NCBI RefSeq assembly: GCF_010820555.1
Contig: NZ_JAAIKD010000002.1
Coordinates: forward strand, 124,001 to 188,000
Direction of reading: 5' to 3'
Source of the DNA: Psychroflexus aurantiacus
GTDB taxonomy: Bacteria > Bacteroidota > Bacteroidia > Flavobacteriales > Flavobacteriaceae
DNA length: 64,000 bases
Shown here: in pieces, positions 8,319-17,397 of the stretch
Layout: each line of letters begins with the position of its first letter
Numbering within the stretch: position 1 is the stretch's first letter
Position numbers and translations under genes: made by a program
The notes under the pieces: generated by a model
The model's database searches: none
What the model saw: the letters and a program-made list of their open reading frames with translations, nothing else
What the model was told of the DNA's origin: nothing

Positions 8319-9338
8319 ATGAAAATTGATTTAAGAAGTGATACCGTAACCAAGCCTACTAAAGACATGCTGGAATACATGATGTCTGCCGAGGTAGGCG
8401 ATGATGTTTATAAAGAAGACCCGTCTGTCAACCAGCTCGAGACCTATCTGGCCGATTTATTTGGTATGGATGCCGCCCTTTATTTCCCGACGGGTTCCAT
8501 GTCCAATCAGGCGGCCATCAAACTGCACACGCAACCTGGAGAACAACTCATCTGTGATAAATGGGCGCATGTGTATAATTATGAAGGGGGTGGTGTCTCT
8601 TTCAACAGTGGAGTCTCCTGTAAACTGGTAGATGGCGATAAAGGTAAAATCACCGCCGATCTTGTGGAAGAAGCTATCAACCCGCCAGATTTCTACCACA
8701 GCCCGTTAACGTCACTGGTTTGTCTGGAAAACACGACCAATAAAGGTGGGGGAGCCTGTTACGACTTGGAAACCATTCGGTCCATCAGAGCGGTATGCGA
8801 TAAGCATGGTTTGGGTCTGCACCTGGATGGTGCCCGACTTTATAACGCTATTGTGGCCAATAATCATGATCCCAAAGACTTTGGAAAAGAATTTGACACC
8901 ATATCCCTTTGTTTATCCAAAGGACTGGGGGCACCCATGGGAACGGTTTTGATGGGGAATGACGACCTTATGAAACAGGCTATGCGAGTTCGTAAAGTGC
9001 TGGGAGGTGGTATGCGACAGGTGGGCTATATGGCCGCTGGAGCTTATTACGCCTTGCACAATCACGTGGATAGATTGAAAGTGGATCATGAAAGAGCCAG
9101 GGATATCGAACAGGCATTAACCAATCATTCCCTGATTAAAGCGGTGGATCACGTCGAGACAAATATTGTTATTTTTTACCTTCAGCCTCACCTCGATGAA
9201 ATCAAATTCATGAGGAACCTGGAAGAAAAAGGCATCAGAATCAGCAATATGGGAAATGGTAAAATGCGCCTGGTAACGCATTTAGACTATGACGAAAATC
9301 AGCACGAATACTTCCTGAAAACGTTAAAGTCCCTTTAG
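8319..9338 (+). CDS. ltaE: Low-specificity L-threonine aldolase
   Basis: 339 aa, fold-type I PLP enzyme that splits L-threonine (and allo-threonine) to glycine and acetaldehyde. The family N-terminus IDLRSDTVTKPT, the GDDVYKEDPSVN segment, the LHLDGARLYNA strand with the PLP-ring Asp (residue 170), and the Schiff-base lysine K201 in CLSKGLGAPMG are all present. It stands alone with hairpins downstream. It complements glyA in glycine metabolism. Confidence 0.93.
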   Translation: MKIDLRSDTVTKPTKDMLEYMMSAEVGDDVYKEDPSVNQLETYLADLFGMDAALYFPTGSMSNQAAIKLHTQPGEQLICDKWAHVYNYEGGGVSFNSGVSCKLVDGDKGKITADLVEEAINPPDFYHSPLTSLVCLENTTNKGGGACYDLETIRSIRAVCDKHGLGLHLDGARLYNAIVANNHDPKDFGKEFDTISLCLSKGLGAPMGTVLMGNDDLMKQAMRVRKVLGGGMRQVGYMAAGAYYALHNHVDRLKVDHERARDIEQALTNHSLIKAVDHVETNIVIFYLQPHLDEIKFMRNLEEKGIRISNMGNGKMRLVTHLDYDENQHEYFLKTLKSL

Positions 9339-9357
9339 AATCATAGTTTGGGGCTTA

Positions 9358-9383
9358 CCCCTCCCCAATGCTTTGGGGAGGGG
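9358..9383. terminator. GC-rich hairpin after ltaE
   Basis: Stem 9358-9368 / 9373-9383 (CCCCTCCCCAA with its complement), 4-nt loop. The stem is strong but no T-run follows directly. Either a terminator or a dispersed intergenic repeat. Confidence 0.5.
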
Positions 9384-9429
9384 TCGGGCTTTACGTTGCA
9401 ATGCTTCAGCCCAAAAGCATAAAACTAAA

Positions 9430-9473
9430 AAGTCCGGCTTGCTTCTTTGGGCGCTAGCCGGACTTAAGTTTTA
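9430..9473. terminator. Second hairpin between ltaE and the transaldolase gene
   Basis: AAGTCCGGCT (9430-9439) pairs with AGCCGGACTT (9456-9465) across a 16-nt loop. An A-rich stretch precedes it and a T-rich tail follows, so it can act for both convergent genes. Confidence 0.6.
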
Positions 9474-9480
9474 TAAGCTT

Positions 9481-9561
9481 TTAGTCTTGCAGGATTTTCA
9501 CTTCAATCCCTAAGCCAAGGCTAATGCTGTTGAGAATTTTAGTTATTCTTATTGTAATCTG
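9481..9561 (-). pseudogene. Possible relic of an HTH antitoxin C-terminus
   Basis: Directly downstream of the transaldolase stop, in another frame, the minus strand encodes [21 protein letters not shown] and then TAA (9483-9481). The pattern T.ILN.(..)LGLGIEVK looks like the last helix and strand of XRE/HigA-type antitoxins. Upstream of residue ITK the frame runs into the transaldolase coding end and no longer looks like such a domain, so at most ~25 codons remain. Similarity could be chance. Confidence 0.25.
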
Positions 9562-10192
9562 CCAAAAATTTCTCCAAACCACTATCGGTTAAAGGGTGTT
9601 TCAACAGCCCTTCGATTGAGGATAACGGACCTGTCATAACGTCGGCACCTATTTTTGCGCAGTCAATAATGTGCATGGTATGTCTTATAGAAGCTGCTAA
9701 AATTTGAGTTTCGAACATATAGTTGTCATACACCAGTCTGATCTCTTCGATGAGGTTAAGACCGTCTGTAGAAATATCGTCCAAACGTCCGATGAAAGGA
9801 GATACGTAAGTGGCGCCTGCTTTGGCAGCCAGTAAAGCCTGACCTACAGAAAACACCAAGGTACAGTTGGTTCTGATTCCTTTTTCTGAAAAGTATTTGA
9901 TAGCTTTTATACCTTCTTTGATCATAGGAACTTTTACAACAATTTGATCGTGAAGTTTAGCCAGGGCTTCCCCTTCTTTAACGATGCCCTCAAAATCGGT
10001 CGAAATGACTTCGGCACTCACATCGCCGTCTACTATTTCACAGATTTTGATGTAGTGATTTTTAATATTTTCCTCCCCGGTGATGCCTTCTTTAGCCATC
10101 AACGAAGGATTGGTGGTTACGCCATCTAGAATACCAAGATCCTGAGCTTCTTTGATCTGGTCGATATTTGCTGTGTCGATAAAAAATTTCAT
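9539..10192 (-). CDS. tal: Transaldolase, small TalC/FSA-type
   Basis: 217 aa, the length of the short TalC/fructose-6-phosphate-aldolase-like group. [16 protein letters not shown] and GVTTNPSL match the family start, and the Schiff-base lysine is K87 in VVKVPM. The active-site segment reads [11 protein letters not shown]. True FSA enzymes carry Tyr where this has Phe (APYVNR-type), and Phe at this position goes with transaldolase activity, so I call transaldolase: transfer of dihydroxyacetone units in the pentose phosphate pathway. Apparently monocistronic, 23 bp from the SDR gene upstream. Confidence 0.88.
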   Translation of the reverse strand: MKFFIDTANIDQIKEAQDLGILDGVTTNPSLMAKEGITGEENIKNHYIKICEIVDGDVSAEVISTDFEGIVKEGEALAKLHDQIVVKVPMIKEGIKAIKYFSEKGIRTNCTLVFSVGQALLAAKAGATYVSPFIGRLDDISTDGLNLIEEIRLVYDNYMFETQILAASIRHTMHIIDCAKIGADVMTGPLSSIEGLLKHPLTDSGLEKFLADYNKNN

Positions 10193-10215
10193 AAGTATAT
10201 GTTTTGATTACAAAT

Positions 10216-11019
10216 TTACAGTTTATAGTGTTTAAGCAGCAGTTTTTCAAAAACTTTATCAGGTAGAATGTGTTTCAGGAAAACGGATATCTTTTGAGTA
10301 AAATCTCCAACCTTATAATGAATTTTAGGATTGGACTTTTGCATGATGGCATGTACGCTTTTGGCCATCAGGTTTGGATCCTTACCCTGATTAACATGTT
10401 CATTCATCAGTTTCAAACTTCTTTCATAAACGGCCTTGTAAGGAGAGTTTTCCTGAACTGGGGCATGAAATCTTCCTGCAGCGATGTTGGTGGCAAAATC
10501 TCCTGGCGCCACATTAGTCATTTTGATGCCAAAGGCTTTTAGTTCCATGCGGTAGGCTTCCGTAGTTAATTCCAAAGCGCCTTTGGAGGCAGAATAAAAG
10601 CCTCGAAACGGCAAGCCCATATGGCCTGCAATAGAAGTGATATTGATGATAAAGCCTGATTGTCTGGACCTCATGTGAGGCAAAACGGTGTTGATCACTT
10701 TAAGCGGTCCAAAGTAATTGGTTTCGAAAATCTTTCTTTGTTCCACGTCCGGGATTTCCTCAAGGGGTCCCGTGATTCCAACGCCTGCATTATTGATGAG
10801 GAAATTGATTTGGCCTTCTTTTGCAATGAGTGTTTCAACGGCTGTTTTTATGCTTTCCTGCTGAGTTACATCGAGCTGAAGAAAATGAATGCCATTGAGC
10901 TCCTTGTGTTTTGGAGTTCTGCTGGTTCCATAAACTTTGTAATTGAATCTGGCGAGATATTCACCGATAGATTTTCCAATTCCTGAGGAAGCTCCGGTAA
11001 TCAAAACGACGTTTTGCAT
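10216..11019 (-). CDS. SDR-family oxidoreductase
   Basis: 267 aa classical short-chain dehydrogenase: TGASSGIG nucleotide-binding motif at residues 8-15, NNAG near residue 87, catalytic Ser in ITSIAG and Tyr/Lys in YSASKGAL. The TSRTP after the second strand suggests NADP(H). The C-terminal segment contains hydrophobic/basic sequence (SVFLKHILPDKVFEKLLLKHYKL) like SDRs acting on lipophilic substrates. The substrate is unknown. It lies just upstream of the transaldolase on the same strand and downstream of the SRP RNA gene. Confidence 0.85.
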   Translation of the reverse strand: MQNVVLITGASSGIGKSIGEYLARFNYKVYGTSRTPKHKELNGIHFLQLDVTQQESIKTAVETLIAKEGQINFLINNAGVGITGPLEEIPDVEQRKIFETNYFGPLKVINTVLPHMRSRQSGFIINITSIAGHMGLPFRGFYSASKGALELTTEAYRMELKAFGIKMTNVAPGDFATNIAAGRFHAPVQENSPYKAVYERSLKLMNEHVNQGKDPNLMAKSVHAIMQKSNPKIHYKVGDFTQKISVFLKHILPDKVFEKLLLKHYKL

Positions 11020-11095
11020 TGAGGGTTGAATTTTGGCAAATATCCAACTTATAGGCTTAAGAAAAAAATGGAGGGAAAGGTTGGGAAATAAAAAA

Positions 11096-11192
11096 GGGCA
11101 AGCGACCTACATCACACCGCTACGACCATCTACCCTTGCTACGTTCCCGTCCTGGGGGAATTCGACAGGAGCTGGTTGTGTAGGACTTGCCC
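11096..11192 (-). ncRNA. ffs: Signal recognition particle RNA, small 4.5S type
   Basis: On the minus strand the ends pair (GGGCAAG... with ...CTTGCCC) and the apical part carries the conserved SRP domain IV motif, CAGGACGGGAACGTAGCAAGG: the GGAA-type loop region and the AGCA asymmetric-loop strand that Ffh binds. About 97 nt. A T-run follows the 3' end (CCCTTTTTTATTT), giving termination. A full Bacteroidota promoter lies just upstream. It guides Ffh-ribosome complexes to the membrane. Confidence 0.92.
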
Positions 11193-11197
11193 GACTG

Positions 11198-11227
11198 CAA
11201 ATATACAATCTTATTTAAAGTCAACAA
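11198..11227 (-). promoter_or_regulatory. SRP RNA promoter
   Basis: Minus strand: TTG at 11227-11225, 19-nt spacer, TATATTTG at 11205-11198, followed 5 nt later by the mature RNA 5' end at 11192. This is a textbook TTG-N19-TAnnTTTG arrangement. Confidence 0.75.
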
Positions 11228-11280
11228 GTTGTTTTCTGGTCAAATTCCCTATTTTTACGTTGTATCTCAAAACTAAACCT

Positions 11281-12327
11281 ATGCGCATTTTTAAACCCTT
11301 GGCAATCATATTTTTAACGCTTGTTTTGTTTTCCTGTGATGAAGATTTATCTAATGATTTTAAAATTGTATTCGAAAATGATTCCAAAACTGTAAAGGTT
11401 TCAGAAGTGCTTAGAGGATCGATTAAAGCCCTGAAAGATCATGTGGTAAATTCAATAGAAATTAAATTTCAAAATAAAAGTATTCAGGATGTTCAGCTTT
11501 CCGAAGACTTTTCAATTGACTTATCTCAAATGAAGCTGGGCGATCATGAATTTCAGGTTATTCTGGATATTGAAGGTGAAAAAGTAAAACTTTCAGAAAC
11601 GATAAAAATTCTAAATACCAAACGTCCTCAAGTATATACTTACGAAATTGTAAATACCTATCCGCACGACATCAATGCCTATACCCAGGGTCTTGAATTT
11701 CACGGAGACACTTTGTATGAGAGTACTGGACAGCGTGGAGAATCCAGTCTTAGAAAAGTAGAGTATACAACAGGAGACGTGCTCAAAAAAGTTGAACTGG
11801 ATCCCTTTTATTTTGGCGAAGGCTTAACGATATTGGATGGAAAAATCTATCAGCTCACCTGGCAGGCTCAGGAAGGTTTGATTTATGACCTTAAAACAAT
11901 GGACTTGCTCTCCAAGTTTCCTTATAATGAAAGCAAAGAAGGCTGGGGGCTATGTAACGATGGCAAACACTTGTACAAAAGTGATGGGACAGATAAAATC
12001 TGGATACTGAATGCAGAAAGCCTTGAAGAAGAGTTTTACCTTCAGCCCACAACCAATAAAGCGGTTTTGAATCAAATGAACGAACTCGAATGGGTTGAGG
12101 GAAAAATTTACGCCAATACCTATCAGAAAGACGGGGTCGTTATTATCAATCCAGAAAACGGTGCAGTAGAAGGCGTGGTGGACTTTAGAGGACTTCGCGA
12201 TAAAGTTAAGCAGCACTCGAATCTTGATGTTTTGAATGGAATTGCATACCATAAAGACTCTCAGCGACTTTTTGTAACGGGGAAAAACTGGAATAAACTC
12301 TTTGAAGTCAGACTTAAAAAAAAATAA
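11281..12327 (+). CDS. Glutaminyl-peptide cyclotransferase lipoprotein
   Basis: 348 aa from ATG 11281. An earlier in-frame ATG at 11176 would lie inside the SRP RNA gene and is rejected. The N-terminus MRIFKPLAIIFLTLVLFSC is a lipoprotein signal. After an immunoglobulin-like stretch (about 30-115) comes the beta-propeller of bacterial glutamine cyclotransferase: YPHDINAYTQGLEFH, LYESTGQRGESSLRK, YFGEGLTIL, EGWGLCNDG, LNQMNELEW, DVLNGIAYH. It converts N-terminal Gln to pyroglutamate on exported peptides in the periplasm. Confidence 0.87.
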   Translation: MRIFKPLAIIFLTLVLFSCDEDLSNDFKIVFENDSKTVKVSEVLRGSIKALKDHVVNSIEIKFQNKSIQDVQLSEDFSIDLSQMKLGDHEFQVILDIEGEKVKLSETIKILNTKRPQVYTYEIVNTYPHDINAYTQGLEFHGDTLYESTGQRGESSLRKVEYTTGDVLKKVELDPFYFGEGLTILDGKIYQLTWQAQEGLIYDLKTMDLLSKFPYNESKEGWGLCNDGKHLYKSDGTDKIWILNAESLEEEFYLQPTTNKAVLNQMNELEWVEGKIYANTYQKDGVVIINPENGAVEGVVDFRGLRDKVKQHSNLDVLNGIAYHKDSQRLFVTGKNWNKLFEVRLKKK

Positions 12328-12454
12328 ATCGGCTCTTCGAACGTTTGAGTTTTTAAGCCAGGTCATGAAAACAGTACCATTATAATAATCCTTAAACACA
12401 GTGTGTTATGCTTATAAAGTTTGTGTAAGCATTACAACCAATACACATAAACAC

Positions 12455-14002
12455 ATGAAGCATTGCTTAATTATCCTTTTCGTCATAGGTTTGATTTCAT
12501 TCACCTCCTGTAGGGATGATTTTGAGCTGGAGCCGAGCTTTGGAGCATTGGAATTTTCTAAGGATACCCTTTACCTGGATACGGTGTTTACGAATATAGG
12601 CTCAAGCACTTATAAATTTAAGGTATATAACCGAAGTGATCAGGACATTTCAATTCCAAGAATTCAACTAAATGAAGGTCAAGAGTCAAATTTCAGGCTG
12701 AATGTCGATGGAGTTTCCGGTAAAATACTTGAGGACATCAATATACTGGCTAAGGACAGTATTTTTGTGTTTGTAGAAGTGACGGCAGACATTCAGGATC
12801 TTGCCCAGAATCAGCTTTCTTTCTTATATACAGACCAAATCCTTTTTGACAGCGGACCCAACATGCAGCAGGTCGAACTGGTCACCTTAGTTCAGGACGC
12901 TTATTTTTTGTTTCCGGAACGATTTGAAGACGGTTCTACCGAAACACTAAGCCTTGGTCTGGATGGCGAAGGACAGGAAATTCAGATCGACGGGTTTATT
13001 TTGGAGGATGAGCATTTGACTTTTACGAATGAAAAGCCTTATGTCATCTATGGGTTTGCAGGAGTCCCTTCAGGCAAGACTTTATCAATACAAGCAGGAG
13101 CCAGAGTCCATTTTCATGACAACAGTGGGATTATCGTGTCCAGCGGTGCCTCTATGCATGCCTTAGGCGAGCTAAGTGAGGATCCTGAGCGAATGGAGAA
13201 CGAAATTATTTTTGAAGGAGACCGGCTTGAACCCGAATTTTCTGAGGTGCCGGGTCAGTGGGCCGCCATTTGGTTAACGCAGGGCAGCACAAATCACAGG
13301 TTCGATCATGTGACTGTTAAAAATTCCACAGTAGGTATTTTGATGGATTCCAACGACGGGAGTGATCAGCCTACCCTGACCATAAAGAATACTCAGATTT
13401 ACAATTCAGCAAACGTAGGATTACTGGCGCGCACAGGATTTATTGATGCAGAAAATCTAATTATCAATAACAGTGGGCAGGTGTCTCTTAACCTATCACT
13501 CGGTGGGCGTTATAATTTCAGGCATTGCACGTTCGCCAATTACTGGCAAAATGGATTCAGGCAATTTCCTGCGGTATTGATCGAGAATAATCTTGAAGCA
13601 GGAGAAACTTTGTTTGTTTCAGATTTAGTGGAAGCCAATTTCAGCAATTGCATTATTTATGGCAACGAATCCATTGAGCTGATCTTCAACAAAGTGGAGG
13701 AAGCTGCATTTAATTATAAATTTGAAAACTGCCTGCTGCGTTTTAATGATACCACTAATCGATTTGCTGACAACGGCTTATACGATTTTCAGAATACGGA
13801 ACTATTCGAAAATATCATTCTTAATGAGGCGCCATTGTTTTTGAATGCAGAGGACAATCATATGATTATCAGTGATGAATCTCCTGCCGATGGCCAGGCT
13901 AATCAGGCTGCGGCCAACAGAGTTCCCTTCGATATTCTCGGAAAAGACAGAACTCAAAATCCGGATTTGGGGGCTTATCAAAGCATTCCGTTTGAAGAAT
14001 GA
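12455..14002 (+). CDS. Surface lipoprotein with right-handed parallel beta-helix
   Basis: 515 aa from ATG 12455. The frame is open to 12401 but MKHCLIILFVIGLISFTSC gives a proper lipoprotein signal and the earlier codons do not. Residues ~20-140 look like an Ig-like or DUF1573-type domain (LDTVFTNIGSSTYKFKVYN). Residues ~210-440 show beta-helix rungs (GIIVSSGASMHALG, DHVTVKNSTVGILM, GLLARTGFIDAENLIINNSG). The C-terminus ends RTQNPDLGAYQS, the D.GAY signature seen at the end of many beta-helix surface proteins. It may bind or cleave polysaccharide; substrate unknown. Confidence 0.7.
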   Translation: MKHCLIILFVIGLISFTSCRDDFELEPSFGALEFSKDTLYLDTVFTNIGSSTYKFKVYNRSDQDISIPRIQLNEGQESNFRLNVDGVSGKILEDINILAKDSIFVFVEVTADIQDLAQNQLSFLYTDQILFDSGPNMQQVELVTLVQDAYFLFPERFEDGSTETLSLGLDGEGQEIQIDGFILEDEHLTFTNEKPYVIYGFAGVPSGKTLSIQAGARVHFHDNSGIIVSSGASMHALGELSEDPERMENEIIFEGDRLEPEFSEVPGQWAAIWLTQGSTNHRFDHVTVKNSTVGILMDSNDGSDQPTLTIKNTQIYNSANVGLLARTGFIDAENLIINNSGQVSLNLSLGGRYNFRHCTFANYWQNGFRQFPAVLIENNLEAGETLFVSDLVEANFSNCIIYGNESIELIFNKVEEAAFNYKFENCLLRFNDTTNRFADNGLYDFQNTELFENIILNEAPLFLNAEDNHMIISDESPADGQANQAAANRVPFDILGKDRTQNPDLGAYQSIPFEE

Positions 14003-14074
14003 AAAAAGGGGTTTCAGAACAGTTTTAAATACAAGTCTTTAGTAGGATTTTTCGTTAATTAATTTTATTTTAAA

Positions 14075-14115
14075 CTCACGACCTGCCTTTGCCAAGGAAA
14101 CGCAGGCAGGCTCAC
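14075..14115. repeat. Palindromic dispersed repeat, copy 1
   Basis: A 41-nt element bounded by CTCAC on both sides, with inverted arms CCTGCCT (14081-14087) and AGGCAGG (14104-14110). A near-identical copy lies at 46664-46704, differing by three substitutions and two 1-nt indels. REP-like intergenic element. Confidence 0.6.
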
Positions 14116-14125
14116 GATAAGCCAA

Positions 14126-14160
14126 AAAAAATCACCCTTGGGAGTTAGGCCAGGGGTGAT
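14126..14160 (-). terminator. glyA terminator
   Basis: Stem 14131-14141 / 14150-14160 (11 bp with one G-U pair), 8-nt loop. On the minus strand it is followed by eight T residues, matching a terminator for glyA. Confidence 0.8.
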
Positions 14161-14211
14161 TGTAATGTATTGTAAAGCAGAGATTCCGATATATTTCTTC
14201 GGGCTGCTGAT

Positions 14212-15495
14212 TTAACCTTTTACAGTTTCAGCAAACAATGGCTTCTGACTCATCATCTCATGTACCTGTTTTTTGATGGACTCCAGGTATGAGGTGTCTT
14301 CAAAATTAGTGATGACCTCATCGATCAAGTCAACGATTTTTTCCATTTCGTTTTCCTGCAAACCTCGTGTTGTAATAGCTGGGGTCCCAATTCTGATACC
14401 TGAAGTAACAAATGGCGATTTATCATCAAAAGGCACCATGTTCTTATTCACGGTAATTCCCGCAGCTCCAAGCGCTTCTTCGGCCTGTTTTCCTGAGATA
14501 TTTTTATTTCGAAGGTCGATAAGCATCATGTGATTATCGGTTCCGCCAGAAATAATTTTATAATCTTTATCCACAAAAGCTTTGGCCATAGTGGAAGCAT
14601 TTTTAATCACCTGTTTTTGATACTCTACAAATTCTTCTGAAAGTGCTTCTCCGAAAGCTACCGCTTTGGCGGCGATGATATGTTCCAATGGACCTCCCTG
14701 ATTGCCCGGAAAAACAGAGCTGTCCAGCATGCTGGACATTTTTTTCAGGTTGCCGTTTTTGAGTTTTTCACCAAATGGATTTTCAAAATCCTTCCCCATC
14801 AGAATAATTCCACCACGCGGACCACGAATGGTCTTGTGTGTTGTAGAAGTCACAATATGACAATGTTCTACGGGACTTTGCAATAATCCGGCCGCAATAA
14901 GTCCGGCAGGGTGAGCCATATCTGCCAGCAAAACGGCACCAACTTCATCGGCGATTTCTCTGAAGGTTTTGTAATCAATTTCTCTGGAATAGGCAGAAGC
15001 ACCGGCAATAATCATTTTGGGTTTTTCTTTGTGAGCGACTTCCCTCACCATATCATAGTCGATAAGGCCTGTTTCCTTGTCCACACCATAAAAAACAGGA
15101 TTATAAAGCTTTCCGGAAAAGTTAACCGGAGAACCATGGGTTAAGTGTCCACCGTGCGAAAGGTCAAAACCTAAAATGGTGTCACCAGGTTTCAAACAAA
15201 TCGAAAACACAGCGGTGTTGGCCTGAGAACCTGAGTGTGGCTGAACATTTACATATTCTGCACCAAACAACTTTTTTAATCGCTCTCTGGCGAGGTCTTC
15301 AACTTTATCCACCACTTCACAGCCCCCATAATAGCGTTTACCGGGATAGCCTTCAGCATACTTGTTGGTAAGCACCGAACCTGCAGCATCCAGGACATCC
15401 TGACTTGCAAAATTCTCGCTGGCAATCAATTCTAAACCGTTGATTTGTCTGTTTTTTTCTTCAAGAATTAATTCTGAAATGACCTTATCTTTCAT
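14212..15495 (-). CDS. glyA: Serine hydroxymethyltransferase
   Basis: 427 aa, full length. PLP enzyme interconverting serine plus tetrahydrofolate with glycine plus methylene-THF. Seen: [10 protein letters not shown] (residues 22-31), [17 protein letters not shown] (44-60), [10 protein letters not shown], and the Schiff-base lysine K221 in [14 protein letters not shown]. Divergently transcribed from the fumarylacetoacetase gene with ~118 bp between, and terminated by a hairpin with a T-run. Confidence 0.97.
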   Translation of the reverse strand: MKDKVISELILEEKNRQINGLELIASENFASQDVLDAAGSVLTNKYAEGYPGKRYYGGCEVVDKVEDLARERLKKLFGAEYVNVQPHSGSQANTAVFSICLKPGDTILGFDLSHGGHLTHGSPVNFSGKLYNPVFYGVDKETGLIDYDMVREVAHKEKPKMIIAGASAYSREIDYKTFREIADEVGAVLLADMAHPAGLIAAGLLQSPVEHCHIVTSTTHKTIRGPRGGIILMGKDFENPFGEKLKNGNLKKMSSMLDSSVFPGNQGGPLEHIIAAKAVAFGEALSEEFVEYQKQVIKNASTMAKAFVDKDYKIISGGTDNHMMLIDLRNKNISGKQAEEALGAAGITVNKNMVPFDDKSPFVTSGIRIGTPAITTRGLQENEMEKIVDLIDEVITNFEDTSYLESIKKQVHEMMSQKPLFAETVKG

Positions 15496-15536
15496 CCTTA
15501 TATTTTAAAGTTAAATATGGTCCAAATTTAACCAAT

Positions 15537-15570
15537 TTGGATGGTTAATACGGTTAAAATAATATATTTG
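15537..15570 (+). promoter_or_regulatory. Promoter upstream of fumarylacetoacetase
   Basis: TTG at 15537-15539, 23-nt spacer, TATATTTG at 15563-15570, 43 nt before the ATG. The spacer is at the long end of the usual range. Confidence 0.5.
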
Positions 15571-15613
15571 AACTAAGATTTAAGATTAGTTTCAAATCCT
15601 AAAACCAAAACCT

Positions 15614-16894
15614 ATGTCCTTAAAAGCTAATGATCCCTCAAGAAAAACATGGCTGGATCTCCCCGATAATACAGATTTTCCCATTCAAAATATTCCTTTT
15701 GGCGTTTTCTTGACTCGTGATGATATCATCACTATTGGAACCCGCATTGGTGATTTTGCTATAGATTTAGGCGCCCTGCACCAGCTTGGGTATTTTAAGG
15801 ATATACCACTTACCGATGATATTTTTTTACAGGATAGTCTCAACGATTTTATCGCCGATGGTAGAAAAACGTGGAGATCTGTAAGAAACAGAGTGGCTGA
15901 ACTATTCGACGCTAAAAACGATGAGTTAAAATCCAACCAAAAAGATAGAGATACCGTTCTTTTCACTTTAGATGAAATAGAAATGCAGATGCCTGTTCAG
16001 GTGGGTGATTACACCGATTTTTATTCCAGCAAAGAACACGCAACTAATGTGGGTAAGATGTTCAGAGATGAAGAAAACGCCTTGCTGCCCAACTGGCTTC
16101 ACGCCCCTATTGGATACCACGGCCGTAGTTCGTCTATCGTTCCCAGCGGTATCCCAATTCACAGGCCTCAGGGTCAAAAACTGCCTAAAGGAGCCGATGA
16201 ACCTATTTTTGGACCGACCAGGCATCTGGACTTCGAACTTGAAATGGCTTTTGTCACCACGGCGAGTAACCATCTGGGCGAACCTATTCCTTCTGAAGAT
16301 GCTGAAAGTTATATTTTCGGCATGGTGCTTTTCAACGATTTGAGCGCAAGGGATTTTCAAAAGTGGGAATACCAGCCTTTGGGACCCTTTTTAGGAAAAA
16401 ACTTTGGCTCGGCAATTTCACCCTGGATTGTAACTTTAGATGCCCTGGAGCCTTTCCGTGTGGAAGGACCTAAACCCGTCAAGAAACTTTTGCCCTATCT
16501 GGAAACCAAAGGCAAAAAGAGCTTTGATATCAGTTTATCTGTAGCTATTAAGCCGGATAATGGCGAAGAAAGCGTGATAACCAAATCCAACTTTAAATAT
16601 ATGTACTGGAATATGAGTCAGCAACTGGCTCACCATACGGTTAACGGCTGTCCGGTAAACAGTGGAGATATGATGGCAAGCGGAACCATTTCTGGTCCTA
16701 CGCCAGAATCTTACGGATCCATGCTTGAATTATCCTGGGGCGGTTCAAAACCGGTGAAACTCAAAAACGGTCAGGAGCGACGCTATATTGAAGATAATGA
16801 TACGGTGATTTTACGTGGCTATTGCCAGAATCATGAAGTGAGAATAGGCTTTGGAGAGGTGTCCACCAAAATTCTTCCCGTATTTAAGTCTTAA
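15614..16894 (+). CDS. fahA: Fumarylacetoacetase
   Basis: 426 aa, the normal length. It hydrolyses 4-fumarylacetoacetate to fumarate and acetoacetate, the last step of tyrosine and phenylalanine degradation. The N-terminal SH3-like part (1-120) is followed by the FAH fold: PIGYHGRSSSIVPSG, then LDFELEMAFV with the metal-binding Glu residues, FNDLSARDFQKWEYQPLGPFLGKNFGSAISPW, and SGTISGPTPESYGSMLELSWGG. Monocistronic here. The window also has a tryptophan dioxygenase at 51.7-52.6 kb, consistent with aromatic amino acid catabolism. Confidence 0.96.
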   Translation: MSLKANDPSRKTWLDLPDNTDFPIQNIPFGVFLTRDDIITIGTRIGDFAIDLGALHQLGYFKDIPLTDDIFLQDSLNDFIADGRKTWRSVRNRVAELFDAKNDELKSNQKDRDTVLFTLDEIEMQMPVQVGDYTDFYSSKEHATNVGKMFRDEENALLPNWLHAPIGYHGRSSSIVPSGIPIHRPQGQKLPKGADEPIFGPTRHLDFELEMAFVTTASNHLGEPIPSEDAESYIFGMVLFNDLSARDFQKWEYQPLGPFLGKNFGSAISPWIVTLDALEPFRVEGPKPVKKLLPYLETKGKKSFDISLSVAIKPDNGEESVITKSNFKYMYWNMSQQLAHHTVNGCPVNSGDMMASGTISGPTPESYGSMLELSWGGSKPVKLKNGQERRYIEDNDTVILRGYCQNHEVRIGFGEVSTKILPVFKS

Positions 16895-16942
16895 TGCGGA
16901 AGGCTTCCATGCCGATTTCTTTTTAGTCAACCCATGTCATTA

Positions 16943-16980
16943 AACAACATGCCCGATGCTTTTGCATCGGGCATGTTGTT
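16943..16980. terminator. Perfect 17-bp hairpin between fahA and the DCC gene
   Basis: Arms 16943-16959 and 16964-16980 with a TTTT loop. Symmetric AACAA.../...TTGTT ends allow use on both strands. The right arm abuts the stop codon of the convergent gene. Confidence 0.75.
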
Positions 16981-17397
16981 TTAGGTGTCCAAGAATTTGG
17001 ACTGTTCTTCTTCAGAGGGCATGGGACAGGTTTCCGACTTGCCAAACCACTGGTAGCGATGTCGTGCTACAAAATCGTAAATTAAATCTCTAAACCCTTT
17101 CGGCAATACCAAAAACAAGCGAAAGGCCGGATAGAGTCCGCTTAAATCTTTACAGATTTCCAATGCCGCTGTAGATTTTATATAATAGGCGTTTCCGGGA
17201 TCGATCAAAATGATAGAATCAATTTCTGAGGTGTCGATACCCCGTTCACGCGTTAATTTTTGACCAAGATCACTTTGTAAAGAGGCAAACCTGAACTTAT
17301 CCTTTTTATCTCTTTTGATAATGAATCTCACTGAAACATTGCAGAAATTGCAAATGCCATCAAATAACACGATTTTTTTATTTTCGGGTATGTCCAT
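16981..17397 (-). CDS. DCC-family (DUF393) thiol-disulfide oxidoreductase-like protein
   Basis: 138 aa. VLFDGICNFCNVSVRFIIKRD contains the DxxCxxC motif that names the family (Asp13-Gly-x-Cys16-x-x-Cys19), plus the downstream RFASLQSDLG and FRDLIYDFVARHRYQWFG blocks. The family is annotated as thioredoxin-like but its role is poorly known. Its ATG overlaps the mutS2 stop by one base (TAATG), so the two are co-translated. Confidence 0.85.
   Translation of the reverse strand: MDIPENKKIVLFDGICNFCNVSVRFIIKRDKKDKFRFASLQSDLGQKLTRERGIDTSEIDSIILIDPGNAYYIKSTAALEICKDLSGLYPAFRLFLVLPKGFRDLIYDFVARHRYQWFGKSETCPMPSEEEQSKFLDT

Noticed and set aside
11176-11280. 35 extra N-terminal codons before the glutaminyl cyclotransferase
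   Set aside because: They lie in the SRP RNA gene and its promoter; ATG 11281 gives a clean lipoprotein signal.
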